Positions 1 through 9,614 of a stretch of 64,000 nt of DNA are shown here, in pieces. Both the position numbers and the translations under genes were made by a program. This DNA is from JAKFWF01 sp963741505. GTDB lineage: Bacteria; Pseudomonadota; Alphaproteobacteria; Rhizobiales; Hyphomicrobiaceae. The notes beneath the pieces are model-generated. The model was given only the letters and a program-made list of their open reading frames with translations. It did not search any database and had not been told where the DNA came from. Position 1 is the first letter of the stretch. Each line of letters starts with the position of its first letter. The stretch lies in contig CAVUIJ010000024.1 in NCBI GenBank assembly GCA_963741505.1, positions 62,001-126,000 of the forward strand. The letters are read 5' to 3'.

Positions 1-554
1 TCGACCGATCCCCCTAGACCAAAGGCTTTAGTCGAATCACGATGCTGATCGATCTAAGACTATTCCACCGGACCATCGTACCGCTTCGATCGAACTGAGG
101 TCTGATAGAGAATTGGACGTTAGGTCTGGTTGAACAATCGACTGTGACCGGCGGATCGCAATTCAATGCGCTGCGCGCTGTGAGACCATCGTGACCCGCT
201 TGAACCAACGCCGACTGCTGCCAGATTGCGGCGCAAATGCGCTTTGCCAATGAGCGGCGTTTGCGCATTTCCGAATTGCGCTCGGTTGGTCCGAGCCAGC
301 CGGATTGGTGCTTTTCAGACTGGTAGCCGGAACTTTTCTCACCTGGACGCGAAATGCACGATTGGTGCCAGCAGCGCCAGCTGCGTTCGTACTCGACCGG
401 TAAACATGACTGACCGGCGCGCCGGTCGGCGCCGGTCCTCACCGCTCGCCTGTCGATAGTATTGCGGCTGATAAGACATGCCGTCGCGGCAGCCCGCGCT
501 CAGCCGCGAAGCCGGACCATGTTGCAATGCACACCGATGCATACCGCTCAGCAC
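1..554. other. No gene recognised
   Basis: I see no supported gene here. Open frames exist on both strands (for example minus 442 to 14) but their translations are rich in Arg, Ser, Trp and Cys and match no family I know. The stretch looks like degenerate intergenic DNA downstream of the minus-strand hydrolase gene that ends at 555. Confidence 0.5.
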
Positions 555-1256
555 TCAGACTGCCGCGACGGCGAGCTCGGCCAAAGTCGCGAAATGATAG
601 TCGGGGGTTGTGATCTCGGCCGCCTTTATGGTGCCGCCGGCGCCCATGCCCTTGCGCCGCTCGATCCAGCATGTGGTGTAGCCGAGCCGCTTGGCAACCC
701 CGATGTCATGATACTGGCTCTGGGCAACGTGCAGAATATCGGACTGCACGAAGCCCGAACGGCTGATCCGGCCGCGGGCGAAGCCGAAGTAGACCGGGTC
801 CGGCTTCTCGACCAGGGCCTCGTCGACGCTGATGCTGTCCCAGAACGGACTGCCGAGGGTGCGGGCGAAATGATCGAGCGCCCAGCGTTGCGCATTGGTC
901 ATGGCGACCAGGCGATAGCGCGCCGACAAGCGTTTCAGCGCTTCGACCGAATCCGGGAATGCCGGCCAGAACTCGGCCGAATCGCGCAAGCCGCGGGCCA
1001 GCGCCATGCCATCCTTCAGCCCGGCACGGCGCACCAGCTCGCCGTAGCAGCGCTCGAGGTCGTCCGGAAAGAGCTCGGTCTTTGCCGCGCCGCGGGCCTC
1101 GCGATAGACATCGAGGATGGTGGCGTCGCTGATCGCCTGCGACGCTGCACCCGACCGGCGCAGGTAGTCGAGCATGCCGCGCTCGAAGTCGATGAGTGTG
1201 CCGACGACGTCGAACGTCATAATCTTAAAGGCTGACATGGGCTTCGGTGTCGTCAT
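555..1256 (-). CDS. HAD-superfamily hydrolase, haloacid dehalogenase type II-like
   Basis: A 233-residue cytoplasmic hydrolase of the haloacid dehalogenase superfamily. The nucleophile motif FDVVGTL places the catalytic Asp at residue 16; a MTNAQ segment supplies motif II, VEKPDPVYF the motif III Lys, and HVAQSQYHD the acidic motif IV. A helical cap between motifs I and II fits the type II (L-2-haloacid dehalogenase) layout. The HVAQS form at motif IV differs from the HVSSN of proven dehalogenases, so the substrate may be a phosphate ester or another acid. The start at 1256 has a GAGCGAGG-like ribosome site just upstream. It lies downstream of a minus-strand Lrp gene, and a second HAD enzyme follows on the plus strand at 2232. 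Confidence 0.85.
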   Translation of the reverse strand: MTTPKPMSAFKIMTFDVVGTLIDFERGMLDYLRRSGAASQAISDATILDVYREARGAAKTELFPDDLERCYGELVRRAGLKDGMALARGLRDSAEFWPAFPDSVEALKRLSARYRLVAMTNAQRWALDHFARTLGSPFWDSISVDEALVEKPDPVYFGFARGRISRSGFVQSDILHVAQSQYHDIGVAKRLGYTTCWIERRKGMGAGGTIKAAEITTPDYHFATLAELAVAAV

Positions 1257-1390
1257 GGCCTCGCTCCGTGATAGTCAATGCCGAGATTAGCATCCGCAAT
1301 CGCAGGACGGTTCCAAGCCGCCGGATGCATGCGAAAAGCTCTGCCGCATCGACCTCGCCAGCCGCGGGTCATGCGGCAGGCCGGGCGCGA

Positions 1391-1885
1391 TCACACATCA
1401 TGGCCGAACAAGCGTTCGATCGGGTAATGCGTCTTAACGAACGGCGTTTTGATCACGATGTAGCTGAAGTACTTCTCGATGCCGATATTGCGGTCGAGCA
1501 TCGTCTCGATGACGCTCTGGTAGTGGTTGACGCCGTTGGTGATGAATTTCAGCAGATAGTCGTGGCCGCCGCTGACCAGATGGCACTCGATGATCTCACT
1601 GATGCCACGAACGGCGGCTTCGAAACGGGCGAAGTCGTCCGAGCGGTGGTCGCAAAGCGTCACCTGGGTGAACACCGTCAGCACATCGCCAAGCTTCTTC
1701 AATTCCAGTTGCGCACCATAGCCGGTGATGTAGCCGGCTGATTCCAGCCGCTTGACGCGGGTGAGGCATGGGCTCGGCGACAAGCCGACCGCATCAGCCA
1801 GGTCGACGTTGGTTATGCGCCCCTTCTTCTGCAGCTCGCCCAGAATCTTGAGGTCGATGCGATCGAGCTTCGAGGGCGACGACAT
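1391..1885 (-). CDS. Lrp/AsnC family transcriptional regulator
   Basis: A 164-residue regulator with an N-terminal winged HTH (KLDRIDLKILGELQKKGRI, then a recognition helix with LSPSPCLTRVKRLE) and a C-terminal RAM/ligand-binding domain (about residues 70-150). The frame stays open far upstream, but the Lrp homology begins at the ATG at 1885, which has AGGG 7 nt before it; an in-frame ATG at 1891 is the alternative. Lrp family members form octamers that sense amino acids. It is divergent from the HAD, FAD oxidoreductase and Dpp genes that begin at 2232, which suggests that it controls them in response to an amino acid-like substrate. That role is inferred from position. Confidence 0.9.
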   Translation of the reverse strand: MSSPSKLDRIDLKILGELQKKGRITNVDLADAVGLSPSPCLTRVKRLESAGYITGYGAQLELKKLGDVLTVFTQVTLCDHRSDDFARFEAAVRGISEIIECHLVSGGHDYLLKFITNGVNHYQSVIETMLDRNIGIEKYFSYIVIKTPFVKTHYPIERLFGHDV

Positions 1886-2231
1886 TGGCATTCCCTGTTC
1901 CGACGCCGCCGCCCTGGTCCAGACCCCAGCTGCCAGCGGCACAATCTGCCGCATGATATCGATCGCCGGCCGTCTCGACCAGAGCCATGACTTGGCCACG
2001 ATTGCGCGCCGGAGGTAGCGGTCGGGGCCTGTCAGCAAGCGATCCGCCACGCTTTCATGCAGACTCTGGCCAGAAAAGCCTGCCGCAGGAAGCCGCAACA
2101 ACGGCATAATATTCCGAAGTCGAGCTTCATGATCCAGGGACAAGTTCCGGCGTTCGTGGCTCAATGCTCGCCGTCCGACACGATCTGTGCCTTGCCGAGG
2201 CCGGCAATCGCAAGCCAACGGGAAGCGATCC
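1886..2231. other. Divergent intergenic region, probable promoters
   Basis: About 345 bp between the minus-strand Lrp gene and the plus-strand HAD gene. It contains no convincing gene. As the only space between divergent transcripts it must hold their promoters, and it is the natural place for an Lrp operator. I could not define a -35/-10 pair or operator by eye. Confidence 0.45.
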
Positions 2232-2900
2232 ATGACCATGTTCCAGCCCGAGTACATCACCTTCGACTGTTACGGCACCCTCACCCGGTTCCAGATGAGC
2301 GACATGACGCGGGTGATGTTCGCCGACCGGATTGCGGCCGACAAGATGGATGCCTTCATCCGCGATTTCTCGAGCTATCGCCTGGACGAGGTGCTGGGCC
2401 CCTGGAAGCCCTATCGTGACGTGATCGTCAACGCCTTGATGCGCACCGCAAGGCTGTGGGGCATCAAGGCGAGCGAAGCCGAGGGCGAAACGTATTATAA
2501 TGCGATCCCAACCTGGGGACCGCATGCGGACGTGGCTGCCCCGCTCGCCCGCATCGCCAAGAAGATCCCGCTCGTCATCCTGTCGAACGCGTCGAACGAC
2601 CAGATCCAGAGCAACGTCGACAAGCTCGGCGCGCCGTTCCATGCCGTCTTCACCGCACAGATGGCGAATGCCTACAAGCCGCGCATGCAGGCGTTCGAGT
2701 TCATGTTCGACCAGCTCGGCTGCAGGCCGGCGGACGTGCTGCACGTATCCTCCAGCATGCGCTACGATCTGATGACGGCACACGACATGCGGGTCGGCGG
2801 CAGCGTCCACGTGCTGCGCGGCCACGAGCCATCGACGCCCTACTATGGCGCCGTCGAGATCAAGGATATCGGCGGGCTGCCGGCGCTGGTGGGGTTGTAG
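2232..2900 (+). CDS. Haloacid dehalogenase type II-family hydrolase
   Basis: A 222-residue HAD enzyme. Motif I FDCYGTL gives the nucleophile Asp12; FSSYRLDEVLG supplies an Arg in the region where L-2-haloacid dehalogenases bind the substrate carboxylate; VILSNAS is motif II; AYKPRMQAFEF carries the motif III Lys; HVSSSMRYDLMTA is close to the HVSSNxWD motif of type II dehalogenases. This makes a 2-haloacid dehalogenase-like activity more plausible than for the HAD protein at 555-1256, although the family also holds other hydrolases. The start at 2232 follows GGGAAG by about 5 nt; upstream codons in the same frame show no homology. It is first in a plus-strand operon with the FAD oxidoreductase 36 nt downstream. 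Confidence 0.87.
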   Translation: MTMFQPEYITFDCYGTLTRFQMSDMTRVMFADRIAADKMDAFIRDFSSYRLDEVLGPWKPYRDVIVNALMRTARLWGIKASEAEGETYYNAIPTWGPHADVAAPLARIAKKIPLVILSNASNDQIQSNVDKLGAPFHAVFTAQMANAYKPRMQAFEFMFDQLGCRPADVLHVSSSMRYDLMTAHDMRVGGSVHVLRGHEPSTPYYGAVEIKDIGGLPALVGL

Positions 2901-2935
2901 GTGACGGCCGGGCCGGCAGGGCGAGAGGGGAGCTG

Positions 2936-4214
2936 ATGAAACTGGTCTCGTTCTGGCTCGATAGCGCCCCGCCGTTCGCGAACGGCATTTCGACGGCGGT
3001 GCGGGGCCGGACCGACGTCGCCATTGTCGGGGGCGGCCTCGCTGGATTGTCGGCGGCGCTGACGCTTGCCCGCGCAGGCATCGACGCGGTTATTCTGGAA
3101 GCCGGCCGCGTCATGGGCGAAGCTTCGGGGCGCAACGGCGGCCACTGCAACAATGGCCTATCCCACGACTTCGCCGGCGTGCGCGACCGCTTCGGCGTCG
3201 AGCGCGCGCGCGAGATGTACCGCGCCTTCGACGCCGGCGTCGATCTCGTCGAGGCGTTTGCCCGCGACGAGAAAATCGACTGTGACTTCGTCCGCTCGGG
3301 CAAATTGAAGCTCGCAGCCAAGCCCGAGCACTTCGACAAGCTCAAGCGCAACCAGGAGATCCTGGCGAAGGAAGTCGATGCCGACACGGCGCTGCTGACG
3401 CGTGACGCGCTCGGCAGCGAGATCGGCACCGCGCGCTATTTCGGCGGCGTCGTGCAGCGCCGCAGCGCCAACCTGCACGTCGGCCGCTTCGGCATCGGCC
3501 TCGCCGAGGCGGCCAGCGCCAAGGGCGCGAGAATTTTCGAGAATGCCGCTGTTCTCGATATCACCCGCCAGACGCCGGGAGGCTTCCGGGTCACCACCGC
3601 CCGCGGCATGATCGAAGCCGAAAACGTGATCCTCGCCTGCGGCACCTCGCGCCGCGGACCATTCGGCTGGATCCGCCGCCGCATCATTCCCGTCGGCAGC
3701 TTCATCATCGTCACCGAACCGCTCGGGTCCGCGACCGCGAAGTCGATCATGCCGGGACGCCGCAACTGCACGACGAGCCAGAACATCGGCCACTACTTCC
3801 GCATGACCGCCGACAACCGCCTTGTCTTCGGCGGTCGCGCGCGGTTTGCGATGTCGAGCCCGACGTCTGACGTCAAGAGCGGTCGCATCCTCGAACGCAA
3901 CTATGCGCGAGATCTTCCCGCAGCTCGCCCAGACCCGCATCGACTACTGCTGGGGCGGCCTCGTCGACATGTCGAAGGACCGGCTGCCGCGGTCGGGCAC
4001 GCACAACGGCATGCACTACGCCATGGGCTTCAGCGGTCACGGCGTGCAGATGTCGACGTTGATGGGCAACATCATGGCCCGCCGCATCGCCGGCGAGGAT
4101 GTTGGCGATCCCTGGCGCGACATCGAATGGCCCGCGATTCCGGGGCACTTCGGCACACCGTGGTTCCTGCCGGCGGTCGGCGCCTATTACCGCGTCATGG
4201 ACCGTCTACACTGA
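2936..4214 (+). CDS. FAD-dependent oxidoreductase (DAO/PuuB-like), frameshifted
   Basis: A DAO-fold flavoprotein of about 425 residues once repaired. The Rossmann FAD motif VGGGLAG is at residues 31-37 and EASGRNGGHCNNG follows, as in gamma-glutamylputrescine oxidase and related amine or D-amino acid oxidases. The frame breaks near 3894-3900: the first frame reads into RNYARD while the family sequence continues one frame over as MREIFPQLAQTRIDYCWGG and ends at 4214. One extra A in 'gaac' or 'caac' explains it. Without repair the first frame would run on into the next gene and give a false 924-residue chimera. The ATG at 2936 follows a GGGGAG site. Position ahead of the Dpp genes suggests oxidation of an imported amino compound. 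Confidence 0.85.
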
Positions 4215-4267
4215 GGCACACTTTGAATTCGAGCAGATCATCAGGCCAGCAAAATGGAGAAAGTACG

Positions 4268-5894
4268 ATGAAATTCCAGGTACCAAGCTCCCTCGACGCC
4301 CTTTCATATTCCGAACGCGAGCGCCTCATGACGGCAATGCGGGGCGGGGCGAGCCGACGCGAAATGATGGGCCTGCTCGGTGGACTGGGTATCGCAGCGG
4401 GCTTTGGCGGCACCCTCATCGGCCAGGCTTCGAGTGCCTGGGCTCAGACGGCGAAAAAGGGCGGCCGGATCAAGGTCGCGGGCTTCTCCAGTTCGACCGC
4501 CGATACGCTCGATCCGGCAAAGCAGTCGCTCTCCACCGACTACGTGCGCTGTACGATGTTCTACAATGGCCTGACGGAACTCGCGCCCGACCTATCGCCA
4601 AAGCTGGCGCTCGCCGAGGAGATCACTCACGACAAGGCAACCGTGTGGACGATCAAGCTGCGCAAGGGGGTGCAGTTCCACGACGGGAAAGAGCTGAATG
4701 CCGAGGACGTCGTCTATTCGCTGTCGCGGCATGCGAAGCCCGAGACCGGCTCCAAGGCCAAGGCGCTCGCCGACCAGATGAAGGAGATCAAGGCCACCGG
4801 CCCGCTCGAAGTGCAGGTGACGCTGTCGAGCCCGAACGCCGACTTCCCCGTGGTGCTCGGCACCTACCATTTCCTCATCATCAAGGCCGGCACCACCGAC
4901 TTCGCCAAGGCGATCGGCACCGGCCCCTACCTGTGCAAGGAATTCGCGCCCGGCATACGCTCGATTTCGGTCAGAAACCCGAACTACTGGAAGCAGGGCG
5001 CCGGCCCCTACATCGACGAGATCGAGTTTTTCGGCATCCCCGATGCAACGGCGCGCGTCAACGCACTGATCTCGGGTGACGTCGACTTCATCGGCTCGAT
5101 CAATCCCAATGCGGCCAAGCAGATCCTGGCCGCCAAGGGTCTCGAGATCTTCGAGACCAAGGCCGGCAACTATACCGATCTCGTCATGCGGATGGACAAC
5201 GATCCGGGCAAGAACGCCGACTTCATCCTCGGCATGAAGTATCTGTTCAATCGCGAGTTGATAAAGCGATCGGTTTTCCAGGGCTACGCCGATGTCGCCA
5301 ACGACCAGCCGGTGCCGCCGCTCAACCGGTACCACGCCGCCGATATTCCGCAGCGGCCGTTCGACCCCGATAAGGCCAAGTTCCATCTCGGCAAGGCCGG
5401 CGTGCTCGCCAATCCGCTATCGATCGTGGCGTCGCCCGCAGCCTCGGGCTCGGTCGAAATGGGCCTCGTGCTGCAGCAGGCGGCGCAGAAGATCGGCCTC
5501 AATGTCGATCTGAAGCAGGTGCCGGCCGACGGCTACTGGTCGAATTACTGGATGAAGGTGCCGGTCGGCTTCGGCAACATCAACCCGCGGCCAACCGCCG
5601 ATATCCTGTTCAGCCTGTTCTTCAAGTCGGACGCGCCTTGGAACGAGTTCCGCCTGGAAGAACGAGAAGTTCGACCAGCATCTGGTCGCTGCCCGCGGCG
5701 AGACGGATGAGGCCAAGCGCCGCCAGATGTACCGCGATATGCAGATGATGATCCACGAGACTTCGGGCATCGGCATTCCGGTGTTCATCAACAACCTCGA
5801 TGCGCACGCTTCCAAGGTGAAGGGCCTCAAGGCCAGCGGTCTCGGCGGCATGATGGGCTACTCGTTCGGCGAGCATATCTGGCTGGACGGCTGA
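4268..5894 (+). CDS. ABC transporter substrate-binding protein, family 5 (Dpp/Opp type), frameshifted
   Basis: The periplasmic binding protein of a peptide/nickel-type importer, about 541 residues after repair. The N-terminus has a long leader with SRREMMGLLGG, a likely twin-arginine signal, and cleavage near SSAWAQ. The SBP_bac_5 core follows (KLRKGVQFHDGKELNAEDV is diagnostic). The start at 4268 has GGAG 9 nt upstream. The frame breaks at the TT doublet 5648-5649: the stated frame ends at 5710, but one frame over the C-terminus continues as NEKFDQHLVAARGETDEAKR to the stop at 5894. The gene heads a binding protein, permease, permease, ATPase order. The ligand is probably a small peptide or amino compound, not nickel, given the FAD oxidase upstream. 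Confidence 0.88.
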
Positions 5895-5962
5895 GCGGAT
5901 TTGACGTGAAATGCCGTCGTTGCCGAATGGTGGCGACGGCTTATTGCCTCAGGGGGCCGGCT

Positions 5963-6919
5963 GTGAATGCGACGATCGGCTGGCTGCTGCTGACGCGACT
6001 TTCGACCTCGGTCGCGACCATCCTGTTCGTCGCGACCACCGTGTTCGTGATCACCAATCTGCTGCCCGGCGACGTGGCGCAGACGCTGCTCGGCCAGGCT
6101 GCGACCCCGGAAGCTGTCGCCGGCCTGCGCAAGGCAATGGGTCTCGACCTACCGCCGCTGCAGCGCTATCTCAACTGGCTCGGCGGCCTGATGCGCGGCG
6201 ATGCCGGCAAGTCGCTAGTCAACGGCTTAGCCGTGACGCAACTGATCGGCAGTAGGCTCGGCAATTCACTGCTTCTGGCCGGCATCACGGCGGCGGTGGC
6301 GGTACCGGTGGCGCTGTTCCTCGGCATCACCACAGCGGTATTCCGCGGCTCGCTCTACGATCGCTTCGTCGGTGCCGGCACCATTCTCGTCGTGTCGGTG
6401 CCGGAGTTCCTGGTCGCCTCGCTGGCGGTGCTGGTGTTCGCGGTCAAGCTGCGCTGGTTTCCGGCGCTGTCGCAGGCCGCGAACCTGAAATCGACGTGGG
6501 ACATCGTGCGCAATTTCGCGCTACCGGTGATCACGTTGACGTTCGTGATCATTGCCCAGATGGCGCGGATGACGCGGGCTGCGCTGGTCGACGCGCTGTC
6601 GTCGTCCTACGTCGAGATGGCGGTGCTGAAGGGGGCGAGCCAGTGGCGGATCGTCATGACGCACGCGCTGCCGAACGCCATCGGCCCGATCGCCAATGCG
6701 ATCGCCTTTTCGCTGTCGTTCCTGCTCGGCGGCGTGATCATCGTCGAGACGATCTTCAACTACCCAGGCGTCGCCAAACTGATGGTCGACGGCGTGGCGA
6801 CGCGCGACCTGCCGCTGGTACAGGCCTGCGCCATGATCTTCTGTGCCGCCTATCTGCTGCTGGTGACGTTAGCCGATGTCGCCGCGATCCTCGCCAATCC
6901 GCGCCTTAGGCATCAGTGA
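5963..6919 (+). CDS. ABC transporter permease, DppB/OppB type
   Basis: An inner-membrane permease of 318 residues in the BPD_transp_1 family. Hydrophobic segments occur near the N-terminus (residues about 5-30) and from about 90 onward, and the cytoplasmic EAA loop that contacts the ATPase is visible as EMAVLKGASQWRIVMTHALP followed by N and A. The frame is open from 5906, but the GTG at 5963 is preceded by AGGGGG and matches the family's usual start next to the first membrane helix. It follows the binding protein by 68 nt and precedes the second permease by 15 nt. Confidence 0.88.
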   Translation: MNATIGWLLLTRLSTSVATILFVATTVFVITNLLPGDVAQTLLGQAATPEAVAGLRKAMGLDLPPLQRYLNWLGGLMRGDAGKSLVNGLAVTQLIGSRLGNSLLLAGITAAVAVPVALFLGITTAVFRGSLYDRFVGAGTILVVSVPEFLVASLAVLVFAVKLRWFPALSQAANLKSTWDIVRNFALPVITLTFVIIAQMARMTRAALVDALSSSYVEMAVLKGASQWRIVMTHALPNAIGPIANAIAFSLSFLLGGVIIVETIFNYPGVAKLMVDGVATRDLPLVQACAMIFCAAYLLLVTLADVAAILANPRLRHQ

Positions 6920-6934
6920 AGTGAGCCCGCCGCG

Positions 6935-7783
6935 ATGATCGAGGACACGACCCAGCCAGCGAACCGGCGCCAGCCCCGCCTCACGCTGCGCATGATTGCG
7001 CCGGCGATCGTGCTGTTCTGGGTGGTGATGGCATTCATCGGTCCGATGATCGCGCCCTACGACGTCGGCGAAATTCTCGACGCCGATATCTTCGAGGGTA
7101 TGAGCCGCAGCAACATCTTCGGCACCGACTATTTCGGCCGCGACATCCTCTCGCGCATCCTCGCCGGCACGCGCTACACGGTCGGCATCGCGTTGGCGGC
7201 AACCAGCATTTCGGTGACTTGCGGGGCGCTGCTGGGGCTCGGCGCGTCCGCGATCGGCGGCTTTTTCGACACCGCCTTGAGCCGGTTCCTCGACGCGCTG
7301 ATCTCGATCCCGAGCAAGATGTTCGGGCTCGTCGTCGTCGCCGCATTCGGCTCGTCGCTGCCCGTGCTGATCCTGACGCTCGGCATCATCTACCTGCCGG
7401 GCTGCTATCGCATGGTGCGCTCGGTCGCGGTCAACGTCGCCGCCCTCGACTTCGTCACCGTCGCCCGCGCCCGCGGCGAAGGCACGTTCCACATCATGCT
7501 GCGCGAGATCCTGCCGAACATGATCGGGCCGGTGCTGGCCGACTTCGGCCTGCGCTTCGTCTATGTCGTGCTGCTGCTGAGCAGCCTGAGTTTCCTCGGA
7601 CTCGGCGTGCAACCACCACAGGCCGACTGGGGCTCGCTGGTGCGTGAGAACCTCGCCGGTCTGCCTTATGGCGCGCCGGCCGTGATCATGCCGGCGCTGG
7701 CGATCGCAAGCCTTACGATCGCGGTCAATTTGAGCATCGACATCCTGTTCGGCCGGCGCCGTTCCTCGATCGGGAGCCATTGA
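6935..7783 (+). CDS. ABC transporter permease, DppC/OppC type
   Basis: The 282-residue partner permease. It has an OppC-like N-terminal helix (APAIVLFWVVMAFIGPMIAPY), the periplasmic GTDYFGRDILSRILAGTR segment typical of DppC, and an EAA loop (TVARARGEGTFHIMLREILP). It would pair with the DppB-like protein to form the membrane channel. The gene is 15 nt after dppB-like and 1 nt before the ATPase gene, so the three are almost certainly one transcript. Confidence 0.9.
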   Translation: MIEDTTQPANRRQPRLTLRMIAPAIVLFWVVMAFIGPMIAPYDVGEILDADIFEGMSRSNIFGTDYFGRDILSRILAGTRYTVGIALAATSISVTCGALLGLGASAIGGFFDTALSRFLDALISIPSKMFGLVVVAAFGSSLPVLILTLGIIYLPGCYRMVRSVAVNVAALDFVTVARARGEGTFHIMLREILPNMIGPVLADFGLRFVYVVLLLSSLSFLGLGVQPPQADWGSLVRENLAGLPYGAPAVIMPALAIASLTIAVNLSIDILFGRRRSSIGSH

Positions 7784-7784
7784 G

Positions 7785-9593
7785 ATGGCGCCGCTGGTCG
7801 ACATCCGCAATCTGCGTGTCGTCGCCCGCGCCGACGACGGCAGCGAGACCGAGATCGTCAAGGACATCAGCTTCAGCGTCGAAAAGGGCGAGGTGGTCGG
7901 CCTGATCGGCGAGTCGGGCTCCGGCAAGACGACGATCGCATTGTCGGTGCTGGGCTACACGCGCTTCGGCTGCCGCATCGCCGAGGGCACCGTGCGGGTC
8001 GGCGATACGCTGGTCACCGCGCTCGACCGCAAGGGACTTGCCGCCCTGCGCGGTCGCCGCGTCGCCTACATCGCCCAGAGTGCAGCGGCTTCGTTCAATC
8101 CATCACGTTCGATCATGTCGCAAGTGATCGAGAGCGCGCTGATCCATGGTACCGCAACGCAGGCCGGGGCCGAGGCCAAGGCGCGCGGGCTTTTTCGGAC
8201 ACTGGCGATCCCCGAGCCCGACACGATCGGCAACCGGTACCCGCATCAGGTGTCCGGCGGCCAGCTGCAGCGGCTGATGGCGGCCATGGCGCTGATCACC
8301 GATCCTGAAGTCGTCATCTTCGACGAGCCGACCACTGCACTCGATGTGACCACGCAGATCGAGGTGCTGAAGGCGTTCAAATCGGCGATCCGCGATCGCA
8401 ATACCACCGGCATCTACGTCACCCACGATCTCGCAGTCATCGCCCAGATCGCTGACCGCATCGTGGTGCTGCGCGATGGATCGGTGCGCGAGAGCGGCGA
8501 CACCGGCGCCCTCATCGACCATCCGGTGAACGACTACACCCGGAGCCTGCTCGCCGCCGCCGAGCCGGCACGACGGGATCTGGCGTCGCCCGATACCACC
8601 AACACCGCACCTTTGCTGTCGGTGTCGGGCGTGGTCGCCGGCTATGGCGGTGATGATGCCAAAGGCGACCCGCGGATGCCGGTACTGCGTGATATCAGCC
8701 TATCGATCGCGCGCGGTCAGGCGCTTGGCGTCATCGGCGAGTTGGGGAGCGGCAAGAGCACGCTGGCGCGTGTCATCGCCGGGCTGACGCCGCTGTCCCG
8801 CGGCTCGGTGCGCTTTGACGACGAATTGCTGCCGCCGACGATCGCCAGCCGCTCGCGCGAGCAGCTGCGGCGCGTGCAGATCGTGTTCCAGATGGCCGAC
8901 ACCGCGCTGAACCCGATGGTGAGCGTGGCCGAGATCATCGGCCGGCCGCTGACGTTCTATTTCGGCATGAAGGGCGTGGAGCGCGACGTCCGTGTGCGCG
9001 AGCTGCTCGACCTCACGCGTTTGCCGCCATCGGTCCTGCAGCGCCGCCCCGCTGACCTGTCCGGCGGCCAGAAGCAGCGCGTCAATCTCGCCCGCGCACT
9101 CGCCGCCAAGCCCGACCTGTTGCTGTGCGACGAGGTCACCTCGGCGCTCGACACCGTCGTCGCCGCCGCCATTCTCGACTTGATTGTCGAACTGCGCCGC
9201 GAGCTCGGGCTCAGCTACATGTTCATCAGTCACGATCTGAAAATCGTTCGCGCCGTCTGCGACGACGTCCTCGTGCTCTACGCCGGCCGCAAGGTCGCGG
9301 CCATGCCGGCCGAACAAGAGCAATCGGCGCGGCACCATCCCTACACCCGGCTGCTGTTCAATTCGGTGCCGGAACTCAAGCCCGGGTGGCTGGAACGTAC
9401 CGCATCAGAAGCGGCGCTTGCTGGCGAAGGCATCGCTGCCGATGTCATGCGGGCGCCCGGTTGCCCGTTCTTTCCGCGCTGCCCGGTGCGCCTGCCCGGG
9501 ACCTGTGATCAAGCGATGCCGGCGCCGCGTATCCTCGACGAACGCACGTCGATTGCCTGCTTCCAATCCGACGATGCATTGCCCGGAAGCTAG
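7785..9593 (+). CDS. Duplicated ATP-binding protein of the Dpp-type importer (DppD-DppF fusion)
   Basis: A 602-residue protein with two complete ABC ATPase domains. Domain 1 has Walker A GESGSGKTT, signature VSGGQLQR and Walker B VVIFDEPTTALD; domain 2 has GELGSGKST, LSGGQKQR and LLLCDEVTSALD. The C-terminal PGCPFFPRCP cysteine motif is typical of the oligopeptide transporter ATPase extension. One chain therefore supplies both nucleotide-binding sites. The ATG lies 1 nt after the DppC stop. The stop codon TAG at 9591-9593 sits in the centre of a 36-bp palindrome. Confidence 0.92.
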   Translation: MAPLVDIRNLRVVARADDGSETEIVKDISFSVEKGEVVGLIGESGSGKTTIALSVLGYTRFGCRIAEGTVRVGDTLVTALDRKGLAALRGRRVAYIAQSAAASFNPSRSIMSQVIESALIHGTATQAGAEAKARGLFRTLAIPEPDTIGNRYPHQVSGGQLQRLMAAMALITDPEVVIFDEPTTALDVTTQIEVLKAFKSAIRDRNTTGIYVTHDLAVIAQIADRIVVLRDGSVRESGDTGALIDHPVNDYTRSLLAAAEPARRDLASPDTTNTAPLLSVSGVVAGYGGDDAKGDPRMPVLRDISLSIARGQALGVIGELGSGKSTLARVIAGLTPLSRGSVRFDDELLPPTIASRSREQLRRVQIVFQMADTALNPMVSVAEIIGRPLTFYFGMKGVERDVRVRELLDLTRLPPSVLQRRPADLSGGQKQRVNLARALAAKPDLLLCDEVTSALDTVVAAAILDLIVELRRELGLSYMFISHDLKIVRAVCDDVLVLYAGRKVAAMPAEQEQSARHHPYTRLLFNSVPELKPGWLERTASEAALAGEGIAADVMRAPGCPFFPRCPVRLPGTCDQAMPAPRILDERTSIACFQSDDALPGS

Positions 9594-9609
9594 CTTCCGG
9601 GCAATGCAT
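9574..9609. terminator. 36-bp perfect palindrome, probable bidirectional terminator
   Basis: The arm atgcattgcccggaagct (9574-9591) is followed directly by its exact reverse complement (9592-9609). It overlaps the last codons and stop of the plus-strand ATPase gene and lies 5 bp before the stop of the convergent minus-strand TRAP gene. In RNA either strand would fold into a hairpin of up to 16 bp with a small loop. There is no T-run, so termination may not be classically intrinsic. Confidence 0.65.
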
Positions 9610-9614
9610 ATTGG

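Noticed and set aside
14..442. A 142-residue minus-strand frame at the window start
   Set aside because: Composition is unlike a protein and no motif is visible; treated as intergenic.
2936..5710. A 924-residue frame covering the FAD oxidase and the binding protein
   Set aside because: It is two genes linked through an out-of-frame stretch (about 3900-4260). The correct ends and a start with a ribosome site at 4268 are in place once the extra bases are recognised.
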